From: QNYQ01 sp964542985
GTDB lineage: Archaea; Thermoproteota; Thermoprotei_A; Sulfolobales; Pyrodictiaceae
Direction: 5' to 3'
Length of the DNA stretch: 64,000 bases
Assembly (NCBI GenBank): GCA_964542985.1
Contig: CAZIWH010000001.1
Coordinates: 1-64,000, forward strand
Within the stretch, counting starts at the first letter, position 1, and every line of letters starts with the position of its first letter. A program made the translations under genes and the position numbers. Below are positions 50,292 to 59,294 of this stretch, one piece after another. The notes under the pieces were generated by a model. That model had not been told where the DNA came from. It saw only the letters and a program-made list of their open reading frames with translations, and searched no databases.

Positions 50292-50860
50292 CCTTCCAGC
50301 ACCTCCGTAAACGCAGCGTTATCTTCCCCTATGTAGGTGTCTATGAGGACCTGGAGGCGTGGTATAAGGATGCGCAGCCTCTCGGTGGACATGTTTCTAA
50401 CCATTCTAGCCACTGCTAGCATCCTGGCCGCGGCTGCGAAGAGCATTGGCTCAAGCCTGCCTAGGACTATGTCGCCTACATCGTCTAGACCTTCCACTAT
50501 GTCTAACGCTGCAAGAGCCAGGCGGGCGACGTGGGCAGCATAGGCGGTAAGAAGCGTTGAGAGGGCCGCATATTCCTCCTTGTCGAGGGCCTCCATGTGA
50601 ACCGAAAGGGCCTCCATGGCTGCGTCTACGGCTAGCCGGGGAAGCATGTTAAGCTGGGAGCGGAGCACTCCGGGCTTGGGAGCGCTACAGGCTCCATGGC
50701 GGGCTATCTCCTCCTCTGCCACGGCGAGGACGCGCTGGAGAGTGAGCCTCTCACCAAGAGCAAGATCCCGCCGTGCGAGACGGGCAAGCTTCTCCACAAA
50801 CTCCTCGACCCTGCTCTTGCAGTCCTCCAAGGGGCTGTTCACCGAACCGCTGCGCCCCAC
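50288..50860 (-). CDS. Hypothetical helical protein, ~185 aa
   Basis: Nearly all-alpha: VEEFVEKLARLARRDLALGE, AVDAAMEALSVHMEALDKEE, YAALSTLLTAYAAHVARLAL and EPMLFAAAARMLAVARMVRN. It has no recognised family. GTG 50842 is a second start. Cotranscribed with the 81-residue gene; ~100 bp downstream of the 209-residue gene. Confidence 0.6.
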   Translation of the reverse strand: MGRSGSVNSPLEDCKSRVEEFVEKLARLARRDLALGERLTLQRVLAVAEEEIARHGACSAPKPGVLRSQLNMLPRLAVDAAMEALSVHMEALDKEEYAALSTLLTAYAAHVARLALAALDIVEGLDDVGDIVLGRLEPMLFAAAARMLAVARMVRNMSTERLRILIPRLQVLIDTYIGEDNAAFTEVLEG

Positions 50861-50942
50861 AGGGCTCTTAAGGTGCAGTAGAGCGCTGGGTCGCCAACCT
50901 ACCCTGTCCCCACGCCCCTGCCGGGGCGTCGGAAACGGGGTG

Positions 50943-51572
50943 TCAGCTCATCCCCAGCGCCTCGTGGGCACGGGCTAGTATGCGTTCCTTCATCAGCTTT
51001 ATCGCCATCTCTTTGCCTGTCAGCTCGCCTGGCGGGAGATACTCCACGACCACGCGTGGCAGCATCCTGGCCTGGGCTGCCAGCCTCTTGTCCCCCGTAA
51101 AGAATATGACTAGCTTGTTCTCCCTGGCCAGCCTCTCCAGCAGGTTAAGCACATCATAGTCATCGCGAGCGGGCTGCTGGAAGACACGTTGACTCACCTT
51201 TATCGGCCGGTCTATACCCCTGCCCAAGACCTCGTGGAACACTATGCCCTCGGGAAGCTCCCTCTCGAGTATCTCCGCGAACCGCTTGAACATCTGATCA
51301 AACACCACTGCGACACCGCCGGGAACCGGGGCCCCGGCCGGGGGTTCCTCCGCAGGCTGCGCAACCGCCGCAGCGGCCGGCTGCCGGAGAGTCTTGGGGC
51401 CCCCGAGTAGTTCCCGTATCTCGCTGGGCGTCGCCTGGAGCACTATCTCTGCACGATATACACGCACGTCCTCGCTGCAGCTCCTGGCCTTTCGCAGAGC
51501 CTCGGCTAGGCTCCCCGCTTCTGCTAGGAGGCGATCTCCGCAGAGAATTAGGTAGCTTGGCACCGGCCTCAC
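50943..51572 (-). CDS. Hypothetical protein with PIN-like C-terminal half
   Basis: 209 residues. An N-terminal region (SYLILCGDRLLAEAGSLAEA) leads through an Ala/Pro linker to a domain with GVAVVFDQMFKRFAEILERE, DDYDVLNLLERLARENKLVI and FFTGDKRLAAQARML. The last resembles the TxD-x-x-La motif of PIN-type nucleases, but the full acidic set is not clear. ATG overlaps the USP stop as ATGA, so they are coupled. Confidence 0.5.
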   Translation of the reverse strand: MRPVPSYLILCGDRLLAEAGSLAEALRKARSCSEDVRVYRAEIVLQATPSEIRELLGGPKTLRQPAAAAVAQPAEEPPAGAPVPGGVAVVFDQMFKRFAEILERELPEGIVFHEVLGRGIDRPIKVSQRVFQQPARDDYDVLNLLERLARENKLVIFFTGDKRLAAQARMLPRVVVEYLPPGELTGKEMAIKLMKERILARAHEALGMS

Positions 51573-52006
51573 CGTATTATCATGACCGATGTAGCGCTGT
51601 TCACTACTACCGAGAGCACGTTGCTCCCCACTATGAGGTCCTCATTCGTCGTGCTGCCACGGGCACTCATTATCACTAGGTCGTAACCGCCGTCAAGTAT
51701 CTCTCTTATTATCTCGTTAGCTATGCTGCTTGTCGCCGGGTTGAAGGTCCTCAGCTTGAAGTCTACGTAGACTCCCTTGTCTTGCGCCCTCTCCTCAACC
51801 TTCTTCCTCAGCTCTTCCACATCAGCCGAGCCCGCAAGCACATGGAGCACCGTTATCCTGGAGCCGTAGCGTTGGGCGAAGTCTATAGCCACGTCCAGGG
51901 CCCTGAGGCTGCCCTCAGAGCCATCCACGGGCACAAGTATCCGGCGGAAGAGGAAGCTAACCTTGTAGCTGGGCTCTAGCGCAAACTCAACAGCCATGTT
52001 GCCCAC
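51569..52006 (-). CDS. Universal stress protein (UspA family)
   Basis: 145 residues, one Usp domain: ILVPVDGSEGSLRALDVAID, RYGSRITVLHVLAG and the ATP-binding MSARGSTTNEDLIVGSNVLS with VVVNSATSVMIIR at the end. ATG 52006 and ATG 51997 are both possible. It follows gap by ~40 bp on the same strand and overlaps the next gene by 4 bp. Confidence 0.88.
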   Translation of the reverse strand: MGNMAVEFALEPSYKVSFLFRRILVPVDGSEGSLRALDVAIDFAQRYGSRITVLHVLAGSADVEELRKKVEERAQDKGVYVDFKLRTFNPATSSIANEIIREILDGGYDLVIMSARGSTTNEDLIVGSNVLSVVVNSATSVMIIR

Positions 52007-52048
52007 CTCATTCCCCGGCGCGTTCTGGGTTTCCCTCGTGAGTTGCAG

Positions 52049-53098
52049 CTAGCTACGGGAGGGGAACCTAGGTATCCGTCCCTTCATGAGACCTAGTGTT
52101 TCATCAGTCAACCTTATTGTGTCCTCGGTCTTCTTTGCAAGCCCGGTTACTGCTCTTATCGCGTCAATATTCTCCGGCACTACTATCGACTCCTGGTGGA
52201 CGGCTTGCATCCACATAACCTTGTTGCCCTCCACGGCTATACTATTCTCCCAGATCACGAGCTCCGGTATGTCGTAGCGCTTTCTGCCCAGATCCCTGGC
52301 ATATTCTACCAGGTCTGCTGTGCTCCTCAACCCGAGGCTGTCATCGGCTAGCACTATCCTGGGAGTAGAGAGGAATGCTTCAACGACGTCACTTCTCTCA
52401 ACCTTCTGCTTAACCGTAGCCTGGACCACGTGGACATGCATCAGCGTGGTAGGGACGACAACCGCCATGGTTACTATGTCTAGCCAGGGGAGCACAGTCT
52501 TTACGTCAACGGCATGGTGGCTTGGCGCCTTGGCAGGGTTAGGTACTATGGCGTTCACGGGGCCCCTCTTGGTCTCCTTAGGGTCGGCTGCTCTCCTCAC
52601 TATAGTCGCGAAGACAGACTCTATATCGACAGCCTTACGGAGCGCACATATGCTGCGGAGGAGTGCGGTAGTGTTACAGGAGACAACACGGAGGCTACGT
52701 CTCCCCACGGCTTCTTCGTAGTTGCATAAAGTGCTGAATGAGGCTTCAGCTACGTCGGGCTTCTCCCCGCCCTGGAAGATCATGCGAACACCGTGCTTCT
52801 CGTAGAGCGGCTTATAGGAGGCGCCTACGCCGGCCGGCGTCGCGTCAACCACGACGTCTACCTGGGAGAGCATATCCTCTATCGTGCCAGCGGGCTCTAT
52901 ACCCACCTCTTTGAATTTCGCGGCTGCCTCACGGGGCACGAATATCTTGATACCCTTCTCCGCTGCATAGGCTGCCGCGTAGTCCGGCCTGGTCTTAGCC
53001 ACGCCGACTAGCTCCATGTCGGGTTGAAGCATCACTGCTTCGGCGACTCTCTTACCTATCGTGCCGAAGCCATTCACGCCTACACGTACACGCGCCAA
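52049..53098 (-). CDS. gap: Archaeal type II glyceraldehyde-3-phosphate dehydrogenase
   Basis: 349-residue NAD(P)-binding dehydrogenase. N-terminal ARVRVGVNGFGTIGKRVAEA, catalytic Cys141 in VVSCNTTALLRSICAL, and VVPTTLMHVHVVQATVKQKV. Phosphorylating archaeal form, which works with phosphoglycerate kinase immediately upstream. TTG start after gaggaggggtg. Confidence 0.93.
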   Translation of the reverse strand: MARVRVGVNGFGTIGKRVAEAVMLQPDMELVGVAKTRPDYAAAYAAEKGIKIFVPREAAAKFKEVGIEPAGTIEDMLSQVDVVVDATPAGVGASYKPLYEKHGVRMIFQGGEKPDVAEASFSTLCNYEEAVGRRSLRVVSCNTTALLRSICALRKAVDIESVFATIVRRAADPKETKRGPVNAIVPNPAKAPSHHAVDVKTVLPWLDIVTMAVVVPTTLMHVHVVQATVKQKVERSDVVEAFLSTPRIVLADDSLGLRSTADLVEYARDLGRKRYDIPELVIWENSIAVEGNKVMWMQAVHQESIVVPENIDAIRAVTGLAKKTEDTIRLTDETLGLMKGRIPRFPSRS

Positions 53099-53190
53099 GG
53101 CCTACACACCCCTCCTCTAGGCGTAGACGAGGCCTGCACCTATGTTGATGTCCCTTTGGCAAAGTCGCAACTAAATAGTGGGACGAGGAG

Positions 53191-54495
53191 TTAGCTGTGG
53201 CCTTGCCTTGGGGCCAAGAGCTCGGGGAAATACTTGGCTGCTGACCTCTGAAGCGCCACTAGGCCTGGCAGCTCCTCGCCAGCCAGGAAGAGCAGCAGCG
53301 CGCCTCCCCCAGTGCTTACATGCAGGTTGAGTCTCCCGCTGAGTCCTAGTTCGCTGACTATTGCATTCAGGTGACCGCCGCCTATTATTACGAAGGCGCT
53401 GCTATCCACTGCTGCCTTAACGAGGGCTCTGCTACCTTCGCGGAACCTCGGATCCTCAACGACACCCGCGGGGCCGCGGAGAACTATCAGCCTTGCTTCC
53501 CTCATTATCTCACTGTACATCTTTACCGTCTGCGGCCCTATATCTCTTATTAAGCCGCGTATGTTGCCAACGGTCTCCACCCTGACCTCGCCCCCTACTA
53601 GCGTGACGAAGTCCACGGGGGTCTCGAGGGGTAGGCCTCGGAGGAGGAGCCTCCTGGCCCTCGGGATGAGGGCCGTTATACCCTTTGACTCTAGGAGGCG
53701 GCGGTTGATGTCGCCTATGTCTATGCCCTTGGCCAACATGAATAGCTCGGCTATGAGGCCCGCTGTGAGCACGCGGTCCACAGCCTTGTTGGCGTGTAAG
53801 TGCTCGAGTATCCTCAACGTGTCGTGGACCTTGCCGCCGCCGAGGACGAAGACCCTGGGCCTCTCCTCGGCGCTGTAGAGCCTGGCCAGGGCTGCGAGTT
53901 CCTTCTCCATAACCCTACCGACGGCCGATGGCATCAGCAATGGGAAACCCACTATGCTCGGCTGACTCCTATGCGCAGTGGCAAAGGCGTCGTTCACATA
54001 GTAGTTCACGTGAGGCGCCAGTCTCTTAACGAATATGCTCTTAGCGTGACGCTCCGGCTTAGCCTCTATTATCTCCTCAGATATCAGTCTAGTATTGTCA
54101 AGCAGGAGCGCCTGGCCGGGCTGGAGCGCGTCTATCCTCTTCCTGGCTTCGGGGCCTATCACGTCGTCCACATAGTCCACGTCTATCTTCGAGTACTTTG
54201 CAAGCAGCCTAGCATGCTGTCTGAGAGGGACGAAGTCGCTCTCGCCAGGCCTTCCCTGGTGACTCAACACTACCACTGCCGCGCCGCGCTCCGCCAGCTC
54301 CCGCACCGTGACCGCGTGGGCCCTTATCCTCGCATCGTCCAGTATCTCCCCCGTTGACGGATCAACGGGGCTGTTTATGTCTATACGGAGCAGCACCTTG
54401 GAGCCCTTGAGGCTGTAGCGCTCGTCCAGGTCGTCTATCGTGGGGAGAAGCTGGCTGTTACGTAGCCTGCACGGCAATAAACTCTCCCACGACAC
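53191..54495 (-). CDS. pgk: Phosphoglycerate kinase
   Basis: 434 residues: KVLLRIDINSPVDP substrate motif, VVVLSHQGRPGESDF, NDAFATAHRSQPSIVGFP and the C-terminal GGGHLNAIV-type region. Produces ATP from 1,3-bisphosphoglycerate (or runs in gluconeogenesis). A TATA-like cttattagt near 54522-54532 is about 30 bp before GTG 54495, so nearly leaderless. Followed by gap after ~92 bp. Confidence 0.93.
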   Translation of the reverse strand: MSWESLLPCRLRNSQLLPTIDDLDERYSLKGSKVLLRIDINSPVDPSTGEILDDARIRAHAVTVRELAERGAAVVVLSHQGRPGESDFVPLRQHARLLAKYSKIDVDYVDDVIGPEARKRIDALQPGQALLLDNTRLISEEIIEAKPERHAKSIFVKRLAPHVNYYVNDAFATAHRSQPSIVGFPLLMPSAVGRVMEKELAALARLYSAEERPRVFVLGGGKVHDTLRILEHLHANKAVDRVLTAGLIAELFMLAKGIDIGDINRRLLESKGITALIPRARRLLLRGLPLETPVDFVTLVGGEVRVETVGNIRGLIRDIGPQTVKMYSEIMREARLIVLRGPAGVVEDPRFREGSRALVKAAVDSSAFVIIGGGHLNAIVSELGLSGRLNLHVSTGGGALLLFLAGEELPGLVALQRSAAKYFPELLAPRQGHS

Positions 54496-54633
54496 GGAGA
54501 CCCTGGTGACAGGCAGCGACTAATAAGAGAAGTGGCCCACCACTCCCAGCATGGGGCTGTGAGGAAGTACCCCGGGAACGAGCCGAGCACTGCTGATGAC
54601 GACGTGGTCCTTCGCCGAGCCCCTCCACCCGTC

Positions 54634-57300
54634 CTAGGCACTAGACCCCTGCGCCACCGCTTCGCGGTGGGAGGCCCTCCGAGCCGCGAGGAGCTCCATT
54701 ACACGGCGGTGCAACTCAAGCAGCAGCCTCTTCCTATCCTCCATGAGCACTATGTCGCTATAGCCCCTCACCACCACATGATGCGCGAACGGCGACGGCA
54801 CCGGCGTAGCTCCGAAGTAGGCCACCTCAACGCTGCCCTCCCTTATCCAGCGAAGAACCTGCTTGGCGTTCTCTATGTCCATGTAGTCTTCGAGTATCTC
54901 GCGGTACGCCTCCTTCAAGACAGGGAACCCCGGTATCTTCTCCACGGCCTCCAAGAGCGCCTGAGCGTTTAACTGTAGCCTGTGCGGGTCGCGCTTCCTT
55001 CCACGGTAGCGGCGGAGTATCATGAGGCTCCTCTCTGCACAGTGCCTGAACCTTCTCTTTAGGAGTTCAGTGTTGCGGAGCACCTTCTTCAGCGTCTCCT
55101 CTATGTTGTCGGGGCCTATGCTCTCAACTAGGCTGCGGAGCCCTATCTCCTCCCTCATGCCAGGCACTGTGAGCATGAAAGCGTTGTCCGTTACTGCTAT
55201 CCTCACGTTGGTGCCCAGCATTCGTGAGAGGCTATAGGCGTAGGCTCTTGAGAGGGCGTCGTTCACCCTGCGACCGAACAACGTGTGGAATATCACCGAA
55301 GTGGCATCGTTCTCCTCGTCGATGAAGTGCTCTACGAGGATGAGCTTGTCGCTTGGCACAAGGCCGCCAGTGAACTCGTACTGCTCGCGGACGTAGTCAT
55401 AGACGTTCTCGGCCGCATGCCTCTCGAGCCGGTATTCCTTGACTATCCTCTCCACGGCTTCTCCGCGTGGCACGCCGGTAGCTATCATTTCTGCCACCCA
55501 GCGGCGGAAGGCGCCCACCAGGAGCGCGGAGTCGAAAGCCAGGGGCAGCATCTCGGAGAACCAGCTCGGCACTGTCGGCCTAGCGCCCTCGGCAGGCTCC
55601 ACGTATACCTTGGCTCCCTCGCTTCGCACGAACTTGTATGTCCTGCCGCCTAGCACGAATATGTCGCCTGGGCTCAGTATCTGCACGAAGGCCTCCTCCA
55701 GGTCCCCCACGTAGCGCCCATCAAGGGTGAACACATGTATCTTTATCTCGTCTGGTATCGCACCGCTGTTGAGATAGTATATTGTCCTGGCGCCACGCTT
55801 CCTGCCGAACACCCCCTCCTCCTCGTCCAGCCATATCTTGGCGTAGACCTTGTGCTCCTCAAGACCATAGCGACCCGCAAGGAAGCGGAGCACAGCCATG
55901 AAGTCCTCGTAGCTGAGCGTATGGAAGCTGTAGCTTCTCTTGACTAGGGTGTAGGCGTCCTCTATGCGCCACCTCTGCTCAAGGGCCATGCCTACGAGGT
56001 GCTGGGCCAGTATATCAAGTGGGTTGCGGGGTATGTGAACCCTGTCTATCTTCCGCTCCATACCTGCTTTGGCCAGGACGGAGCACTCAACTAGGTCGTC
56101 GCGGTCGACGACTATGAGGCGGCCCTTGCTCACTTGTCTTATGTGGTGCCCCGCCCTGCCTATCCTCTGGAGCAGCCTGGAGACGCTCTTCGGGCTGCTT
56201 AGGAGGACCACAAGGTCTATGTAGCCTATGTCTATGCCTAGCTCGAGGCTCGTCGATGAGACCACTACCTTGAGTTCACCTCTCTTTAGCTTCTCCTCGA
56301 CCTGCAGCCTTATGTCTCTGCTCAAGCTGCTATGGTGAGCCTCTATCTCGTCTATGTCAGCTATGCCTTCGCTCTTTAGGAGCTTCTTAAGCTTATATAC
56401 TACACGCTCAGTGGCACTCCTGGTGTTTGTGAATATCAGCGTAGTTCGATGCTCCTTTATCAGCTTCACGAGCAGCTTATAGATTGCCTCATTGACTTGC
56501 TCCGCTGGCGTATGGATGAGATCGCGGACCGGGCAGAGAACTCTAATGTCTACGGGCTTCGCAAATCTCGCGTCCACTATGACGCAGTCTCTTGGAGTGC
56601 CGTCATCGCGGTAGCCTACAAGGAACTTCGCCACCTCCTCTAGGGGCGCTATGGTGGCGGAGAGGCCTATGCGCTGCAACCTCCCGCCCGTCAGCCTGTC
56701 GAGTCTCTCAACGCTTAGACTGAGATGAGAGCCACGCTTGCTGGAAGCCAGCTCATGAATCTCGTCTACTATGAGCCACCGAGCGGTGGCGAGCCTCTCC
56801 CTGAACTTAGGCGAGGAGAGGGCTATGGCTAGACTCTCCGGGGTCGTTATGAGTATGTGGGGCGGGTAGCGGAGCATCCTTTGCTTCTCCGAGGCCGGGG
56901 TGTCGCTGGTGCGGACTGCGACCCTTATCTCAGGCAGCTCTATGCCCTTCTCTGCTGCCGTCTCCCTTATGCCGCGGAGCGGTTCTTCGAGGTTCTTCCT
57001 CATGTCGTTGTTTAGGGCTCGGAGGGGCGAGATGTAGACAGCGTATATCTTCCCCTCAAGTGCCTTCCTCTCCGCTAGGCTGAACAACTCATCTATTATA
57101 CCGAGGAACACGGCCAGTGTCTTCCCGGTGCCCGTGGGCGATGATATGAGCACGTTTCTGCCCCGCTTTATCAATGGTATGGCACAGCGCTGGGGCATCG
57201 TGAAGCTCCCGTAGCGGCGGCGGAACCACTCTGCGACATAGGGGCGGAGGAGGGCGTAGACCTCCTCGTCGCTGCCGCAGCGCTTGACCCACTGCATCAA
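54634..57300 (-). CDS. Lhr-type superfamily 2 helicase
   Basis: 888-residue DEAD/DEAH helicase of the Lhr (large helicase-related) family. Motif I SSPTGTGKTLAVFLGI, Ia YISPLRALNNDM, II LIVDEIHELASS, VI QRIGRAGHH, plus ~400 C-terminal residues with winged-helix and Lhr-specific domains. Archaeal Lhr acts on branched DNA and RNA-DNA hybrids in repair; the length fits. It starts ATG 57300 after an in-frame TTG. Confidence 0.9.
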   Translation of the reverse strand: MMQWVKRCGSDEEVYALLRPYVAEWFRRRYGSFTMPQRCAIPLIKRGRNVLISSPTGTGKTLAVFLGIIDELFSLAERKALEGKIYAVYISPLRALNNDMRKNLEEPLRGIRETAAEKGIELPEIRVAVRTSDTPASEKQRMLRYPPHILITTPESLAIALSSPKFRERLATARWLIVDEIHELASSKRGSHLSLSVERLDRLTGGRLQRIGLSATIAPLEEVAKFLVGYRDDGTPRDCVIVDARFAKPVDIRVLCPVRDLIHTPAEQVNEAIYKLLVKLIKEHRTTLIFTNTRSATERVVYKLKKLLKSEGIADIDEIEAHHSSLSRDIRLQVEEKLKRGELKVVVSSTSLELGIDIGYIDLVVLLSSPKSVSRLLQRIGRAGHHIRQVSKGRLIVVDRDDLVECSVLAKAGMERKIDRVHIPRNPLDILAQHLVGMALEQRWRIEDAYTLVKRSYSFHTLSYEDFMAVLRFLAGRYGLEEHKVYAKIWLDEEEGVFGRKRGARTIYYLNSGAIPDEIKIHVFTLDGRYVGDLEEAFVQILSPGDIFVLGGRTYKFVRSEGAKVYVEPAEGARPTVPSWFSEMLPLAFDSALLVGAFRRWVAEMIATGVPRGEAVERIVKEYRLERHAAENVYDYVREQYEFTGGLVPSDKLILVEHFIDEENDATSVIFHTLFGRRVNDALSRAYAYSLSRMLGTNVRIAVTDNAFMLTVPGMREEIGLRSLVESIGPDNIEETLKKVLRNTELLKRRFRHCAERSLMILRRYRGRKRDPHRLQLNAQALLEAVEKIPGFPVLKEAYREILEDYMDIENAKQVLRWIREGSVEVAYFGATPVPSPFAHHVVVRGYSDIVLMEDRKRLLLELHRRVMELLAARRASHREAVAQGSSA

Positions 57301-57392
57301 GCCGTGTCACCTTCCCTTCCTCTATGAGAAGGTTTCTGGGGGCTATGCTGGCTTCCCTTTCAGCGCGTGTGTTGGAGCTGCTAGGCTCTGAG

Positions 57393-57402
57393 GGGTTTAA
57401 TT
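57393..57402 (+). promoter_or_regulatory. TATA element of the RHH/Cas4 cluster
   Basis: ggtttaattt, about 60 bp before ATG 57458; predicted start near 57425, leaving a ~33-nt leader. It sits in the 157-bp divergent gap to Lhr. Confidence 0.45.
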
Positions 57403-57457
57403 TGCACACACGGCTGCTAGGCAGCTATAACACTCCTCTTCGGGGGCTGTTGAGGCG

Positions 57458-57670
57458 ATGCCCAAGACTGTCACGGTGTCGTTCAAGGCCCCGGTTGAGC
57501 TGATAGAGCAGCTTGACGAGCTTGTGCGGAGCGGTGTTTTCAGCAACCGGAGTGAGGCTTTGAGGCACGCTCTGGTCATACTTGTAGCTAGGTACCGGGG
57601 TGCCGGGCTTGTGGACGAGGCGGAGGGCCAAGCTGTCAAGGGAGGACGTGGAGCTGCTGTACAAGCTTAG
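57458..57670 (+). CDS. CopG/RHH transcriptional regulator
   Basis: 70-residue ribbon-helix-helix protein: TVTVSFKAPVELIEQLDELV, SGVFSNRSEALRHALVILVA. Classic strand-helix-helix with the G-x-F/Y-x-x-R-S-E-A turn. First gene of a cluster continuing with a winged-helix protein, Cas4 and PHP genes. Probably autoregulates this cluster. Confidence 0.85.
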   Translation: MPKTVTVSFKAPVELIEQLDELVRSGVFSNRSEALRHALVILVARYRGAGLVDEAEGQAVKGGRGAAVQA

Positions 57671-57938
57671 GGACATGATAGCTGAGCTTACTACGGATGA
57701 ACTTAAGGCTTTCAGCTACGTGTGGGACAATATATCCGTCGGCGAGATACTCTATGAACGCGACCTTAGCCGCATACATGGCGTGAGGAAGCCAATACTG
57801 GTTGCTATAGAGCTGCGCGACAAGGGGCTGCTTGAGAGGGGGGAGGGCTGCTACAACCTACCCCGGTGGCTGCGGAGCCTCCGCAAAAAGATAGGCAGGT
57901 TTGAGGAGCTGAGGCTCCTGCTAGACAAGCTTCCCTAG
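57648..57938 (+). CDS. Winged-helix-like protein
   Basis: About 97 residues: ELLYKLRDMIAELTTDELKA, DNISVGEILYERDLSRIHGV, RKPILVAIELRDKGLLERGE (helix-turn-helix and wing). GTG 57648 after ggaggac is a plausible start, with a 23-bp overlap of the RHH gene. Probable DNA-binding partner in the cluster. Confidence 0.6.
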   Translation: MELLYKLRDMIAELTTDELKAFSYVWDNISVGEILYERDLSRIHGVRKPILVAIELRDKGLLERGEGCYNLPRWLRSLRKKIGRFEELRLLLDKLP

Positions 57939-57956
57939 CCGTGAGGGGCGGCCAGG

Positions 57957-58571
57957 TTGAGTATACTGCAGGCACTCTACAGGCTGAAGCAGCGCGACTT
58001 CATGGAGAAGCTGCGCGAGATGAGTGACCCCAGTGTGATCTACGTTACAGATCTAGTTCAGTGCAGTCATAAGAGAGTGATGAGGATAATGTATCCGCTC
58101 ATGAGTTTTCGTTTCGAGCCTCCACTGGTGCTCGGCGACCTGGTTCACGCGGGCCTGGAGGCGTTGCTCTCCGAAGAAGACTGGGAGGCCGAGGTCCCAG
58201 TGGAGGCGAGCGTCGAGGTTGGAGGCGAGACCTATGTCGTCAAGGGAAGGGTTGACCTCCTCAAGAGGAGCGAGGAGGGGAGGCCCGTCACCGTCGTTGA
58301 GATAAAGACTGGACGCGATTTGCTGGACAACAGTCCAAGGGAGCACCATGTAGCACAAGTACAGGTGTACATGAGCATGCTGGGCGCGAGAGAGGGCTAC
58401 CTGGTCTACATTACACCCGAGAGGCTTGTCGAGTTCCCCGTAGAGCCCGTCAGCATAGACCTCGAGAGCCTCGTGGAGGACGTAGTCTATGACCGCCGCG
58501 CGCCTAGATATGATTGGGAATGCCGCTACTGCCCCTATCGCAGGATATGCCCCTACGCCCATGTAAGGTGA
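57957..58571 (+). CDS. Cas4/RecB-like nuclease, Fe-S
   Basis: 204 residues. Nuclease residues: His64 in GDLVHAGLEAL, Asp100 in GRVDLL, EIK at 115-117 and Gln134 in AQVQVYMSM. Iron-sulfur ligands: Cys36 (LVQCSHKRVMRIM) and C189, C192, C198 (CRYCPYRRICPY). This is the complete Cas4 pattern of a 4Fe-4S 5'-3' exonuclease. No cas1/cas2 or CRISPR repeats are present, so it is a solo Cas4 homologue, probably acting in DNA repair or another defence role. TTG start. Confidence 0.87.
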   Translation: MSILQALYRLKQRDFMEKLREMSDPSVIYVTDLVQCSHKRVMRIMYPLMSFRFEPPLVLGDLVHAGLEALLSEEDWEAEVPVEASVEVGGETYVVKGRVDLLKRSEEGRPVTVVEIKTGRDLLDNSPREHHVAQVQVYMSMLGAREGYLVYITPERLVEFPVEPVSIDLESLVEDVVYDRRAPRYDWECRYCPYRRICPYAHVR

Positions 58572-58598
58572 TGCACCCTGACTAGGCTCAAGGGAGAC

Positions 58599-59282
58599 AT
58601 GCACATACACACCACGGTCAGCGATGGAAGGGCTTCTCCAAGGGAGGCTGCACTCACTGCATATGAGAAGGGACTTGACTTCATAGCTGTAACCGATCAC
58701 GATAGCTTTGAGGGCGCTGTGAAAGCCAAGCGTGCCGCAGAGTCCATGGGGCTGGAGCTAGTGGTTATCATCGGCTCAGAGGTCCGTACCACTGCTGGGG
58801 ATATTCTCGTGTATTGCCTCGAGCCGCCGGAGAGAATGCCACGTGATCCCCTGGAGCTGGCTGACTACATGAGGGATGAGGGCTGCCTCGTTGTACCCGC
58901 ACACCCATTTGATAAGAGGAGGAAGGGTATAGGCGAGCTTGTCTACGAGGCAAGGTGGGACGCCATAGAAGTTTTCAACTCCTATAGTGACCCGTGGTCT
59001 AACCGCCGGGCGGAGGAGGCTGCGAGAAGACTGGGGCTCCCCGGCTTAGCCAACAGTGATGCACACGTGCCGGAAGCCATAGGCGCAGCCTACAATCTTG
59101 TAGAAGCCGAGCCCGAAGCAGAGGACATTCTTGAAGCTATCCGTCGGAGAAAGGTGGCCCCGGTACCCGGGAGGCCCAGCATAGGGGGCTACTTGTCCAC
59201 CATCGGATGGAGCATAAAACGCAGGCTCCGGCGCCGCGGGCCAAGCAGGCTCGACTACTTGGAGGACGAGAGCCCCTGGTAG
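58599..59282 (+). CDS. PHP-domain phosphoesterase
   Basis: 227 residues, PHP fold: MHIHTTVSDGRASPREAALT, FIAVTDHDSFEGAVKAKRAA, VVIIGSEVRT, VVPAHPFDKRRKGIG and LANSDAHVPEAIGAAYN, the usual histidine/aspartate metal ligands. ATG 58599 after aaggga. It follows Cas4 by 27 bp, so is likely cotranscribed. Substrate (nucleotide or sugar phosphates) unknown. Confidence 0.83.
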   Translation: MHIHTTVSDGRASPREAALTAYEKGLDFIAVTDHDSFEGAVKAKRAAESMGLELVVIIGSEVRTTAGDILVYCLEPPERMPRDPLELADYMRDEGCLVVPAHPFDKRRKGIGELVYEARWDAIEVFNSYSDPWSNRRAEEAARRLGLPGLANSDAHVPEAIGAAYNLVEAEPEAEDILEAIRRRKVAPVPGRPSIGGYLSTIGWSIKRRLRRRGPSRLDYLEDESPW

Positions 59283-59294
59283 AAAGGCTTGAGA

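Noticed and set aside
54576..54633. C/D-box sRNA suggested by a tgatgac motif near 54592
   Set aside because: No matching D box (CTGA) at the right distance, so not supported.
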